Shown piece by piece: positions 7,865 through 15,967 of a stretch of 64,000 nt of DNA. The notes beneath the pieces were generated by a model. The model was not told the origin of the DNA. It saw only the letters and a list, made by a program, of their open reading frames with translations, and searched no databases. Origin of the DNA: an uncultured Phascolarctobacterium sp. GTDB taxonomy: Bacteria > Bacillota > Negativicutes > Acidaminococcales > Acidaminococcaceae. The stretch is from the NCBI GenBank assembly GCA_900552005.1, contig URXU01000006.1, forward strand, positions 1 to 64,000. The letters are read 5' to 3'. Within the stretch, counting starts at the first letter, position 1. Every line of letters starts with the position of its first letter. The translations under genes and the position numbers were made by a program.

Positions 7865-8707
7865 ATGCCGACAGTTGTAGGTATCAGATTTAAAAAAGCT
7901 TCTAAGATATATTATTTTGATCCGGCGGATACCGGAGTTCAGAAAGGTGATTTTGCCATTGTTGAAACTGCTCGCGGAGTAGAATATGGCGAGGTTGTCA
8001 TCGGCAGCCGTGAAGTGGAGGAATCAGCCATTGTGGCGCCTCTGAAACCGGTAATGCGCAAGGCTAATGAACATGATGCGGCTAAGGTAGCCGAAAATAA
8101 GGTTCGGGAAAAAGAGGCCTTCAATATTTGCCTGCGGAAAATCAAAAATCACGGCTTGCCCATGAATCTGATTGATGTGGAATTTACTTTTGATGTAAAT
8201 AAGATAATTTTTTATTTTACCGCTGAAGGGCGCATTGATTTTCGTGAGCTGGTAAAAGATTTGGCTGCTGTTTTCCGTACCCGTATTGAACTGCGCCAGA
8301 TTGGTGTGCGTGATGAAGCCAAACTGCTGGGTGGTATCGGCAGCTGCGGCCGTCCTTTATGCTGCGCAACATTTCTGGGCGATTTTGAGCCGGTGTCCAT
8401 CAGAATGGCCAAGGATCAGAACTTATCACTTAATCCAACAAAGATTTCCGGAATTTGCGGCCGTCTGATGTGCTGCTTAAAATACGAAAACCATCTGTAC
8501 TGCAAAAATAACTGCAATGGCTGCGGCCGCAAGGAAAAAATGGATATTCCCAAAATTGGCGCCATGGTAGTTACGCCGCTGGGTGAAGGCAGAGTTACCG
8601 GTATTAATCGTGGGCAGCGCACAGCTTCCGTAAAATTGGCGCCGGACAATATTATTCAGGTAGAGTGGGATGAAATTGTGGATGCATCCCAGGCAGATAA
8701 GATTTAA
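7865..8707 (+). CDS. ricT: PSP1-domain protein RicT/YaaT
   Basis: A 280-aa protein with the PSP1 domain and the Cys-rich region of RicT: GSCGRPLCC and GICGRLMCC, then YCKNNCNGCGRKEK. In Bacillus the RicA/F/T complex binds Fe-S clusters and promotes RNase Y-dependent mRNA maturation. The cysteines here are consistent with cluster binding. ATG 7865 (AAGGAG 8 nt upstream) is preferred over the GTG at 7856, which sits inside the RBS. Conserved position between holB and trmN6-like. Confidence 0.9.
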   Translation: MPTVVGIRFKKASKIYYFDPADTGVQKGDFAIVETARGVEYGEVVIGSREVEESAIVAPLKPVMRKANEHDAAKVAENKVREKEAFNICLRKIKNHGLPMNLIDVEFTFDVNKIIFYFTAEGRIDFRELVKDLAAVFRTRIELRQIGVRDEAKLLGGIGSCGRPLCCATFLGDFEPVSIRMAKDQNLSLNPTKISGICGRLMCCLKYENHLYCKNNCNGCGRKEKMDIPKIGAMVVTPLGEGRVTGINRGQRTASVKLAPDNIIQVEWDEIVDASQADKI

Positions 8708-8708
8708 G

Positions 8709-9431
8709 ATGACGGATACTATCAGATGTGATTATCTGCCAGGTTGTCAGTATAAAATCTGGCAGGATGCGCGAGAATTTTGCTTTACCACGGATGCGGT
8801 ATTTTTAGGACATTTTCCTCATCTTGTAAGACAAGCCAAGGTTTTAGAATTGGGCTGCGGTACCGGCGCTATCAGCATGCTGCTGGAAAACAGAGGAGCG
8901 GCAGAGCTGACAGCCATTGACTGTAATCCGAAAATAACGGAACTTTTGCGTCAAAGTATTGCGGATAACGGCCTGCAGGATAAATTTACAGTATTAGATG
9001 GTGATATCCGGCATATTAAGGATTTTGTCAAGCCGGAAAGTATGGATTTGGTAGTGGCCAATCCTCCTTACCGCAACAGCGGCAATGTGCGCCGTATTGG
9101 CACGGCGGCCTGTCATGAAGTTACTGCAACGCTGGAAGATTTCTTTCAGGCAGCTGCTTATACTGTACGGTATCGCGGTCGTTTTGCTCTGGTGCAGCTG
9201 CCGGAACGTTTTGCTGAGGCTATGCAGCTGGCGTTTAAATACGGTTTGCAGCCTAAAAAATTGCAGTGGGTACATGCTGCTGTTGATAAGCCGGCCTGGA
9301 TTTTTCTGATGGAAATGATTAAGGGCGGCAGCTACGGCATGGATGTTCTGCCGCCGCTGATTATGTATGAAGCTGACGGAAGCTATACTAAGCAGGTTAA
9401 AAAATATTATGAAGCAACAATAAATGATTAA
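8709..9431 (+). CDS. tRNA1(Val) A37 N6-methyltransferase-like protein
   Basis: A 240-aa SAM-dependent methyltransferase of the YfiC/TrmN6 family. The SAM motif is VLELGCGTGAISMLL and the adenine N6-methylase motif is ANPPYRN. The position equals yabB in Bacillus. ATG 8709 lies 1 nt after the ricT stop; the frame is open further upstream but within ricT. It probably modifies A37 of a tRNA; the substrate is not provable from sequence. Confidence 0.85.
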   Translation: MTDTIRCDYLPGCQYKIWQDAREFCFTTDAVFLGHFPHLVRQAKVLELGCGTGAISMLLENRGAAELTAIDCNPKITELLRQSIADNGLQDKFTVLDGDIRHIKDFVKPESMDLVVANPPYRNSGNVRRIGTAACHEVTATLEDFFQAAAYTVRYRGRFALVQLPERFAEAMQLAFKYGLQPKKLQWVHAAVDKPAWIFLMEMIKGGSYGMDVLPPLIMYEADGSYTKQVKKYYEATIND

Positions 9432-9471
9432 GGGCGGCGTTTAGAAGAAGTAAATGACGGGAGGCAGGACC

Positions 9472-10329
9472 ATGACGGCTGAAAAGGAATACGGAACGCT
9501 ATATTTATGTGCAACGCCCATTGGCAATTTAGAGGATATGACGCCAAGGGCAATCAGAATGCTGCAGGAAGCCGATCTGATTGCTGCTGAGGATACACGC
9601 CATACCAGACAGCTGCTGAACCATTTTAATATCAAGGGTCATCTGGTGCGCTATGATGAGCACAGCAAGGAAAAGCAGGGCGCCTATCTTTTGCAGGAGC
9701 TGCTTGCTGGGAAAAATATTGCTCTGGTAAGTGACGCGGGTTTTCCCGGTATTGCTGATCCGGGAGAAGCTTTGGCGAAGGAAGCCATTGCGGCGGGTAT
9801 TAAAGTGGTACCGGTGCCGGGAGCCAATGCGGCCCTATGTGCCTTAATTGCCTCCGGATTACCATCATATCCTTTCTTTTTTGGCGGTTTTTTGCCCAAA
9901 AGCAGGCGAAACCGCCGGGAACAGCTGGCCCAATGGCAGTATGTGCCGGCTACCATGATTTTGTATGAGGCTCCTCACCGGATTCAAGAGGTTCTGCAGG
10001 ATATTCTGGATTGCTGGGGTGACCGTTCCATGGCAGCGGGCAGAGAATTAACCAAGCTGCATGAGGAATTTTTCCGTGGTACGGTTTCTCAGTGTCTGAA
10101 CTGGCTCAAGCAGCAGCCGCCACGCGGAGAGTTCTGCCTGGTTTTGGCGCCGGGAACTGAGCGGCCGGAAACAGCGGTGCAGATTGATCCCCTGACGGAG
10201 GTCAAACAGCTGATTGCCGGTGGGACGGCAAAGAAGGAAGCGCTGGCGCAGGTTGCCAAGGCGCGGGGAGTACCTAAACGGGAATTATATAATGCTCTGC
10301 TGCAGGAAGAAAAAAGACTGTCTGAATAA
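9472..10329 (+). CDS. rsmI: 16S rRNA (cytidine1402-2'-O)-methyltransferase
   Basis: A 285-aa tetrapyrrole-methylase-fold enzyme that 2'-O-methylates C1402 of 16S rRNA. Motifs: LYLCATPIGNLEDMTPRA at the N terminus, AAEDTRHT, ALVSDAGFPGIADPGE, and the G-A-N-A loop in VPGANAALCAL. GGGAGG (9459-9464) selects ATG 9472 rather than 9454. Last gene of the tmk-holB-ricT-trmN6-rsmI operon. Confidence 0.95.
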   Translation: MTAEKEYGTLYLCATPIGNLEDMTPRAIRMLQEADLIAAEDTRHTRQLLNHFNIKGHLVRYDEHSKEKQGAYLLQELLAGKNIALVSDAGFPGIADPGEALAKEAIAAGIKVVPVPGANAALCALIASGLPSYPFFFGGFLPKSRRNRREQLAQWQYVPATMILYEAPHRIQEVLQDILDCWGDRSMAAGRELTKLHEEFFRGTVSQCLNWLKQQPPRGEFCLVLAPGTERPETAVQIDPLTEVKQLIAGGTAKKEALAQVAKARGVPKRELYNALLQEEKRLSE

Positions 10330-10341
10330 GACAGTCTTTTG
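10313..10341 (+). terminator. Terminator overlapping the rsmI stop codon
   Basis: AAGACTGTC/GACAGTCTT stem with a short T tract. The stop codon lies in the loop. Confidence 0.65.
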
Positions 10342-10405
10342 CTTATGGAATATTTGTCATGACGGCAATGAATTTTACCTGCGCCTGCCGGAAACGGTAA
10401 TATTT

Positions 10406-10436
10406 TTGGACAATGGCAGGCAAAATATGTTAAAAT
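10406..10436 (+). promoter_or_regulatory. Possible promoter of metG
   Basis: TTGGAC (10406-10411), a long 19-nt spacer, and TAAAAT (10431-10436). No T-box or S-box leader is visible between rsmI and metG. Confidence 0.35.
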
Positions 10437-10520
10437 TACAAAGTAATTAATAGTATTTGTGTATCAGACGGTATACATAAGTATAATGCCAGAATTTAGA
10501 AAGTTAGAAGGGATTTCAGA

Positions 10521-12479
10521 ATGACAAAACCGGCTTATTATATTACTACTCCGATTTATTATCCCAGTGATAATCTGCATATCGGACATGCCTACTGCAC
10601 TACGATTGCCGACTCTCTGGCACGTTTTCACCGCGCCAAAGGGGAAGATGTTTTTTTTCTGACCGGCAGCGATGAGCATGGCCTGAAAATTCAGCGCAAA
10701 GCTAATGAACAGGGCATTACTCCTATTCAGTATGTAGATAAGATTATTGCTAATTTTAAATTGCTCTGGAAACGTCTTAATATTTCCAATAATGATTTTA
10801 TTCGTACCAGTGAAGAACGCCATCATAAGGTTGTACAGCAGGTACTGCAGAAGATTTATGAACAGGGAGATATTTATAAAAAGAACTATGAAGGCTTATA
10901 TTGTGTTCCCTGTGAGTCCTATTGGCTGGAACGCCAGCTGGTAGACGGCAAATGTCCTGACTGCGGACGTCCTGTGGAAAAAATGTCTGAAGAAAGTTAT
11001 TTCTTCAAGCTTTCCAAATACCAGGACCGTTTGCTGGAATATATTGAAAGCCATCCTGATTTCATTCAGCCGGTCAGCCGCCGCAATGAAATGATTAACT
11101 TTATCAAACAGGGGCTGGAAGATTTATGCATTACCAGAACGACTTTTGACTGGGGTATTCCTGTACCTTTTGATAAAAAACATGTAGTTTATGTTTGGTT
11201 TGATGCGCTGTTGAACTATTTTACCGGCATCGGTTACGGCAGCGATCCGGAAAAATTCCAAAAATACTGGCCGGCAAGCCTGCATCTGGTAGGCAAGGAA
11301 ATCGTACGTTTCCATACTATTATCTGGCCGATTATGCTGATGGCTATGGGTCAGCCTTTGCCGGAAAAAGTATACGGACATGGCTGGTTAGTTGTAGAAG
11401 GCGACAAGATGTCCAAATCCAAGGGCAATGTTATTGATCCTCTGGGTCTGATTGACGAATTTGGCGCTGACGCCATCCGCTATTTCCTGCTGCGTGAAAT
11501 CAATCTGGGCAGCGACGGCAATTTCTCCCGCGATGCGCTGATTAATCGTATCAATGCCGATCTGGCCAATGATCTTGGGAATCTGCTGCACAGAACTGTC
11601 AGCATGATTGAAAAATACCATGGTGGTATTGTTGCCAATGCCGGTGTTAATGAAGCTATTGATGCAGAGCTGCAGTCTTTGGTAAAATCCACTGTTGAGC
11701 AATATATCAAGGACATGGATAATATGGAAATCAACAGCGCTATTAAGGGTGTGTGGGCGCTGATTAGCCGTGCCAACAAATATATTGATGAAACTGCTCC
11801 CTGGATTTTGGCCAAGGATGAAACTAAGGCGGCCCGCCTGCAGACTGTTATGTATAATCTGGCAGAAACCCTGCGTATTGTGGCTATTCTCATTGCACCG
11901 TTCATTCCCTGCACCAGTCCGAAAATCTATACTCAATTAGGTCTGAATGTGCCGGAAGAATTCCTGCTGGCAGATGCTGTGTGGGGAGGTATAGCCGACG
12001 GTACCAAAGTACAAAAAGGTGAACCGCTGTATCCGCGTATTGAGGTAACTGAAGACGGCGCTACCATTATCGGCGGCAAGCGTTTTGAACATAAGCCAGA
12101 ACCGGCAGCTGTTAAAGCTGAAGCAAAACCGGCTGTGAAAACAGAAGAAATCAAACCGGAAATCACTATTGATGATTTTGGCAAGCTGGACTTGCGCGTT
12201 GCCCAGATTGTGGCAGCTGAACGCGTACCCAAGACCGATAAACTGATGAAGCTGCAGGTAAAAATCGGTGAAGAAGAGCGCACCATCGTCAGCGGTATTG
12301 CACAGCATTATGAAGCAGAGCAGCTGATCGGACGTAATGTGATTGTAATCGCCAATCTGAAACCGGCCAAGCTGCGCGGCATTGAATCCCGCGGTATGCT
12401 GCTGGCTGCTTCTGACGGCAATGGCAACTTAGTATTAGCTGATGCTCCTGGCATTGCTTCCGGCAGCAGAGTTAAATAA
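10521..12479 (+). CDS. metG: Methionine--tRNA ligase
   Basis: A 652-aa class I synthetase. HIGH motif in DNLHIGHAY near residue 20, zinc-knuckle cysteines CVPCESYW...CPDCGRP (about 130-155), KMSKSKGNV near 297, and an anticodon-binding helical domain. A Lys/Pro/Glu-rich linker (about 525-550) leads to the C-terminal EMAP/Trbp111-like tRNA-binding domain (IDDFGKLDLRVAQIV to the end) used for dimerisation. Length and architecture match the long bacterial MetRS (MetS of Bacillus). Followed by a small membrane protein and tatD, which may be co-transcribed. Confidence 0.97.
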   Translation: MTKPAYYITTPIYYPSDNLHIGHAYCTTIADSLARFHRAKGEDVFFLTGSDEHGLKIQRKANEQGITPIQYVDKIIANFKLLWKRLNISNNDFIRTSEERHHKVVQQVLQKIYEQGDIYKKNYEGLYCVPCESYWLERQLVDGKCPDCGRPVEKMSEESYFFKLSKYQDRLLEYIESHPDFIQPVSRRNEMINFIKQGLEDLCITRTTFDWGIPVPFDKKHVVYVWFDALLNYFTGIGYGSDPEKFQKYWPASLHLVGKEIVRFHTIIWPIMLMAMGQPLPEKVYGHGWLVVEGDKMSKSKGNVIDPLGLIDEFGADAIRYFLLREINLGSDGNFSRDALINRINADLANDLGNLLHRTVSMIEKYHGGIVANAGVNEAIDAELQSLVKSTVEQYIKDMDNMEINSAIKGVWALISRANKYIDETAPWILAKDETKAARLQTVMYNLAETLRIVAILIAPFIPCTSPKIYTQLGLNVPEEFLLADAVWGGIADGTKVQKGEPLYPRIEVTEDGATIIGGKRFEHKPEPAAVKAEAKPAVKTEEIKPEITIDDFGKLDLRVAQIVAAERVPKTDKLMKLQVKIGEEERTIVSGIAQHYEAEQLIGRNVIVIANLKPAKLRGIESRGMLLAASDGNGNLVLADAPGIASGSRVK

Positions 12480-12495
12480 AACACAGGAGGACTCT

Positions 12496-13089
12496 ATGTC
12501 AGAAAAGTTGTTTTTCAGACTTTACTGGCGTCCTTATGTACTTGTAGGCGTCAGCTTACTGCTGGTTTTAATCAGCAGTCTGGCGCCTTATGTATTACCT
12601 TATGAATGGCTGGGACAGCATGTACCGGAATATTATTTTTATCTGGTGAAAACAGTTACCTGGATGGTAAAAATATCAATGCTCCTGGCGATTGTCTCCC
12701 TGGTCAGGGCTGCAACAGCCAATTATTTTCCGTATTTGGAAAAGCTGTGTACGGAGAAAGCTAACGGGACAATTACCGGGTACAAAAAAACCTGGGACCG
12801 GGGCAGTCAGCTTCGCCCGATTATTGCTTTTAAAGTACAGCATCAGGAATATAGCTGTGCCATTAATGAGGCCAAAGGACGCAGAAAGAAAAAGGAAGAT
12901 ATTATTGACAGTGGTTTTAATATTGGACTGAAGAAAAAAGTAATGTATAATGCACAGAATCCCTTACTTTTTTATCTTCCGGGAGAGGAAATTTACTCTC
13001 GTAAGGCTGCTGTTTTAAGATATATCTTGTTATTGATGATGTTAGTATTGGAATTATATATCGGTGTTTTTCAGTATACGGTAGGTTGA
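12496..13089 (+). CDS. Membrane protein with a DUF3592-like extracytoplasmic domain
   Basis: A 197-aa protein with two N-terminal membrane segments (about 12-35 and 52-72), a central soluble beta-rich region starting ANGTITGYKKTWDRG, and one C-terminal membrane segment. The central part resembles the DUF3592 pattern. Function unknown. AGGAGG before ATG 12496 fixes the start. It sits 16 nt after metG and 2 nt before tatD, so it is probably in their transcript. Confidence 0.75.
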   Translation: MSEKLFFRLYWRPYVLVGVSLLLVLISSLAPYVLPYEWLGQHVPEYYFYLVKTVTWMVKISMLLAIVSLVRAATANYFPYLEKLCTEKANGTITGYKKTWDRGSQLRPIIAFKVQHQEYSCAINEAKGRRKKKEDIIDSGFNIGLKKKVMYNAQNPLLFYLPGEEIYSRKAAVLRYILLLMMLVLELYIGVFQYTVG

Positions 13090-13091
13090 TC

Positions 13092-13871
13092 ATGAGCAGA
13101 ACAGGATTGTGGGATTCCCACGCACATTTGGATTCCGAATATTTTACAGAAGACAGAGAAGCATTAATCAGTCAGCTGCGGCAGGATTTAGATGGTATTA
13201 TCAATCCCGGCTGTGATGGGCCAACGTCCGCATTTGCAGTGCAGTTGGCTGAACAATATGATTTTATTTATGCGGCGGTAGGCTGGCATCCGGAAGAACT
13301 GAAAGGTATTCCGGCAGATTATCTCGATCAGCTGGCCGTATGGGCACAGCATCCGAAAGTTGTGGCGATTGGTGAAGTTGGCCTTGATTATTACTGGAAG
13401 GAAAATGAGCCTAAAGAGGTACAAAAGCGTATTTTTCTGGAACAGATAGATTTGGCCAAGCAGTTTGATTTGCCGCTGATTATTCATGATCGCGATGCGC
13501 ATGGCGATATGCTGGAAATTTTTCAGAAAGAAGTAACCGGTGTGCGTGCAGTTTTTCACTGCTTTGCCGGCTCTTTGGAAATGGCTAAGGAGTTGGTCAA
13601 ACGCGGTTATTATTTTGGGTTTGGCGGTACTTCGACTTATAAGAATGCGCAGAAGGTCAGAGAGGTTATGCGTTATATTCCTAAAGAGCTTATGCTTTTT
13701 GAAACTGACAGTCCGTATCTGACGCCTGTACCCTATCGCGGTAAGCGCAATAATCCCGGTTATGTAGAGCTTACGGCACGTAATGCGGCAGAGGTATTGG
13801 GCGTATCTTTTGAAGAGCTGGCAGAGCAGACTACGAAAAACGTTAAAACTCTGTTTACGAAGATCAGATAA
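13092..13871 (+). CDS. tatD: TatD-family metal-dependent DNase
   Basis: A 259-aa TIM-barrel hydrolase of the amidohydrolase-like TatD family (Bacillus YabD). Metal ligands are visible in DSHAHLD, GEVGLDYYW, IHDRDAHGD, VFHCFAGS and FETDSPYL. Family members are 3'-5' exonucleases or DNA repair enzymes; the physiological substrate is not settled. ATG 13092 lies 2 nt after the preceding stop. Position downstream of metG is conserved in Firmicutes. Confidence 0.92.
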   Translation: MSRTGLWDSHAHLDSEYFTEDREALISQLRQDLDGIINPGCDGPTSAFAVQLAEQYDFIYAAVGWHPEELKGIPADYLDQLAVWAQHPKVVAIGEVGLDYYWKENEPKEVQKRIFLEQIDLAKQFDLPLIIHDRDAHGDMLEIFQKEVTGVRAVFHCFAGSLEMAKELVKRGYYFGFGGTSTYKNAQKVREVMRYIPKELMLFETDSPYLTPVPYRGKRNNPGYVELTARNAAEVLGVSFEELAEQTTKNVKTLFTKIR

Positions 13872-13876
13872 AATAA

Positions 13877-13913
13877 AAAAATCTGTATAATCAGCGATTA
13901 TACAGATTTTTTA
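13877..13913 (+). terminator. Terminator after tatD
   Basis: AAAAAATCTGTATAATC/GATTATACAGATTTTTT, a long AT-rich hairpin flanked by A and T runs. Confidence 0.85.
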
Positions 13914-13987
13914 TTGCTATTTTACCTAAAGTGCTTTACAGTTAATATAAAAATACCTTTTAAAATTTCTCAACAAGCGGTGAAAAA

Positions 13988-14575
13988 ATGCGCAAATTAC
14001 TGATAACGGGGTTTGACCCGTTTGGCAAATATACCATTAATCCTTCCTGGCAGGCAGTGCAATTACTGCCTGAGCAGATAGGTGATTTTCAATTGCATAA
14101 GCTGCTGCTTTTAAATATTTACGGTTCAGAATTTCAAAAGATTGCTCAGGCGGTAACAAAGCTGCAGCCTGATTACCTGTTGATGCTGGGAATGAACAGC
14201 GGCAGCACGGAGATTATTTTAGATACAGTGGCCATTAATCTGAAAGATGCCCTGATAGAGGATAATTTAGGCAAAAAGCCTTGGAATGAACCGATAGTTA
14301 AGAATGGACCTGCGGCTTATTTTGCTACACTTGATGTGCATACGCTGGTCAAGAGGCTGCGCCGGGAAAAACTGCCCGTGGCCATAGGTTACAGCAGCGG
14401 CGCGTATATCTGCAACGAAGTTTTTTATCTGGCTTTGCATGCTTATCATGAAAGTAAGATGAAGACGGGTTTTATTCATGTGCCCTTAATGCCGGAAATG
14501 GTATGGGATGAAAGTCTGGCCCGCCCGCTAAAAGAAACGGTAGAAATATTGAAAAAAATTATAGAGGCAATTTAA
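13988..14575 (+). CDS. pcp: Pyroglutamyl-peptidase-like protein with altered active site
   Basis: A 195-aa C15-family protein (pyrrolidone-carboxyl peptidase, which removes N-terminal pyroglutamate). The N terminus LLITGFDPFGKYTINPSW, the nucleophile Cys in SSGAYICNEVFY and the catalytic His in GFIHVPLMPE are present. Two conserved blocks differ. The GQAGGR-type loop reads GMNSGS. The catalytic Glu segment (usually VERVAIN) reads LDTVAIN, putting Asp where Glu is expected. It is either an active enzyme with changed substrate preference or a degenerate relative. Single gene with a terminator. Confidence 0.8.
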   Translation: MRKLLITGFDPFGKYTINPSWQAVQLLPEQIGDFQLHKLLLLNIYGSEFQKIAQAVTKLQPDYLLMLGMNSGSTEIILDTVAINLKDALIEDNLGKKPWNEPIVKNGPAAYFATLDVHTLVKRLRREKLPVAIGYSSGAYICNEVFYLALHAYHESKMKTGFIHVPLMPEMVWDESLARPLKETVEILKKIIEAI

Positions 14576-14576
14576 A

Positions 14577-14607
14577 AAGACTTAGGCTCTGCCTAAGTCT
14601 TTTTTGT
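14577..14607 (+). terminator. Terminator after the pcp-like gene
   Basis: AGACTTAGGC/GCCTAAGTCT hairpin flanked by A and T runs. It could also stop the converging minus-strand gene. Confidence 0.85.
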
Positions 14608-14613
14608 ATATTT

Positions 14614-15006
14614 TTATTTTTGACTGCCGCAGTTATGATGGCCGCCGCATTGATGTGCCCCGTGTTCATGCTCATGATGCTTACAATGAACATTGGGATC
14701 AAACTCCAGTTTGTTAGCCAGCAGTGCCTCTACCGCATCATCAGCGCTGCCTGATGCACCGCCGTATAATTTAATGCCTGCTTCTGCCAGTGCGTTTTGA
14801 GCGCCGGCGCCAATACCGCCGCAAATCAGGGTATCAACCTGCAAGTCGCTTAGTAAAATTGCCAGAGCGCCATGACCGCTGCCGTTAGTACCGACTATTT
14901 GTGAAGAGAGGATTTTACCGTCTTGAATATCATAAATTTTAAATGCTTCTGTATGACCGAAGTGCTGAAAAATATTACCGTTTTCGTAAGTTACTGCTAT
15001 TTTCAT
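14614..15006 (-). CDS. NifX/NifB-associated FeMo-cofactor-domain protein with His-rich tail
   Basis: A 130-aa protein of the dinitrogenase iron-molybdenum cofactor biosynthesis domain family. N terminus MKIAVTYENGNIFQHFGHTE and the glycine-rich ICGGIGAGAQNAL are typical. The last ~25 residues are unusually rich in His and Cys (CKHHEHEHGAH then CGGHHNCG), suggesting a metal-binding tail. No nitrogenase genes are nearby; in anaerobes such proteins often accompany Mrp/NBP35-type ATPases and Fe-S handling. Transcribed alone, divergently from the TrmB-lysA pair. Confidence 0.85.
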   Translation of the reverse strand: MKIAVTYENGNIFQHFGHTEAFKIYDIQDGKILSSQIVGTNGSGHGALAILLSDLQVDTLICGGIGAGAQNALAEAGIKLYGGASGSADDAVEALLANKLEFDPNVHCKHHEHEHGAHQCGGHHNCGSQK

Positions 15007-15079
15007 GTGCAGGCTCCTTTCTTTGTTTAAGTGTCTTTAAGAGCAGAAGTAATGGATGTTCTTGACAGATGACGAGAAT

Positions 15080-15108
15080 ATTATAACTTGAACTGCCATA
15101 AGTAGCAA
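15080..15108 (-). promoter_or_regulatory. Promoter of the FeMo-cofactor-domain gene
   Basis: On the minus strand TTGCTA (15103-15108), 17-nt spacer, perfect TATAAT (15080-15085). Confidence 0.65.
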
Positions 15109-15187
15109 TATTTTTTAGGCTTGCTAAATTAGTTGACATTTCCGGCGATACTGATAATTGAAATGTAAGGAAAATAGTTGTTAGCTA

Positions 15188-15216
15188 TTGACAACTAAAT
15201 AAAATTTTAGTATAGT
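15188..15216 (+). promoter_or_regulatory. Promoter of the TrmB-lysA operon
   Basis: Perfect TTGACA (15188-15193), 17-nt spacer, TATAGT (15211-15216). Confidence 0.75.
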
Positions 15217-15259
15217 GTTCTTAAACAGGAACAATAAAAGAAGAGCTAAATGAGGGACC

Positions 15260-15967
15260 ATGGAACTTATCGAAGGACTTACTAATTTTAATCTGACCAA
15301 GCAGGAAGCCACACTGTATGTACTGCTGCTGAGAGCTGGCAGCTTGACTGGCTATGAAGCAGCCAAACAGACCGGCATTTCACGTTCTAATACTTATACG
15401 GCTTTGGCCGGACTGGTGGATAAAGGCGCTGCTTATGTTTTGGAAGAAGGCAAGGTTACCCGTTATACACCGGTAGCTGCCGAAGAATTCTGTCAGAATA
15501 AGCTGGAACGGCTGGCTAAAATTAAGGAGGAGATCCTTAAGCAGCTGCCGCAGCTTCAGTACGAAGCAGAAGGCTATATTACTATTAAAGGCGAACAGGA
15601 AATAATAAATAAACTTAGAAATACCGTTCGTCAGGCACAGGCCAGAATATATGTTTCTGCCAATGCCAAAGTAATGCGTTTATTACAGATGGAACTGCAG
15701 CAGGCACTGGATAGGGGCTTAAAAGTAGTAATTATCAGCGATAAGAATTTTATGATGCAGGGAGCTATTTGTTATCCGGCAGAAAAACAGAATAAACAGA
15801 TCCGTCTGATTGCCGATTCACATACTGTTTTGACCGGCGATTTGGAAGACGCAGAAAATTCTACCTGTTTATATTCCTGTAAGCGCAATCTTGTTGATCT
15901 GTTCAAAGATGCGCTTAAAAATGAAATAAAACTTATTGAATTGCAGAAAGGTGATCACCGTGACTGA
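15260..15967 (+). CDS. TrmB-family transcriptional regulator
   Basis: A 235-aa regulator with an N-terminal winged helix of the TrmB type: GLTNFNLTKQEATLYVLLL, then recognition helix GISRSNTYTALAGLVDKGAA, and wing residues TRYTPV. A coiled linker follows (about 78-95), then a PLD-like effector domain in the second half. The family is usually linked to sugar sensing, but this gene overlaps lysA by 8 nt and shares its promoter, so the ligand may relate to lysine or diaminopimelate; that is inference. Likely autoregulated. Not the tRNA methyltransferase TrmB, which is a separate gene at 57689. Confidence 0.87.
   Translation: MELIEGLTNFNLTKQEATLYVLLLRAGSLTGYEAAKQTGISRSNTYTALAGLVDKGAAYVLEEGKVTRYTPVAAEEFCQNKLERLAKIKEEILKQLPQLQYEAEGYITIKGEQEIINKLRNTVRQAQARIYVSANAKVMRLLQMELQQALDRGLKVVIISDKNFMMQGAICYPAEKQNKQIRLIADSHTVLTGDLEDAENSTCLYSCKRNLVDLFKDALKNEIKLIELQKGDHRD

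Noticed and set aside
10330..10520. T-box or SAM riboswitch before metG
   Set aside because: No T-box sequence, specifier hairpin or S-box core is visible.
14614..15006. Nitrogen-fixation gene
   Set aside because: The FeMo-cofactor domain is common in non-diazotrophic anaerobes and there are no nif genes around it.
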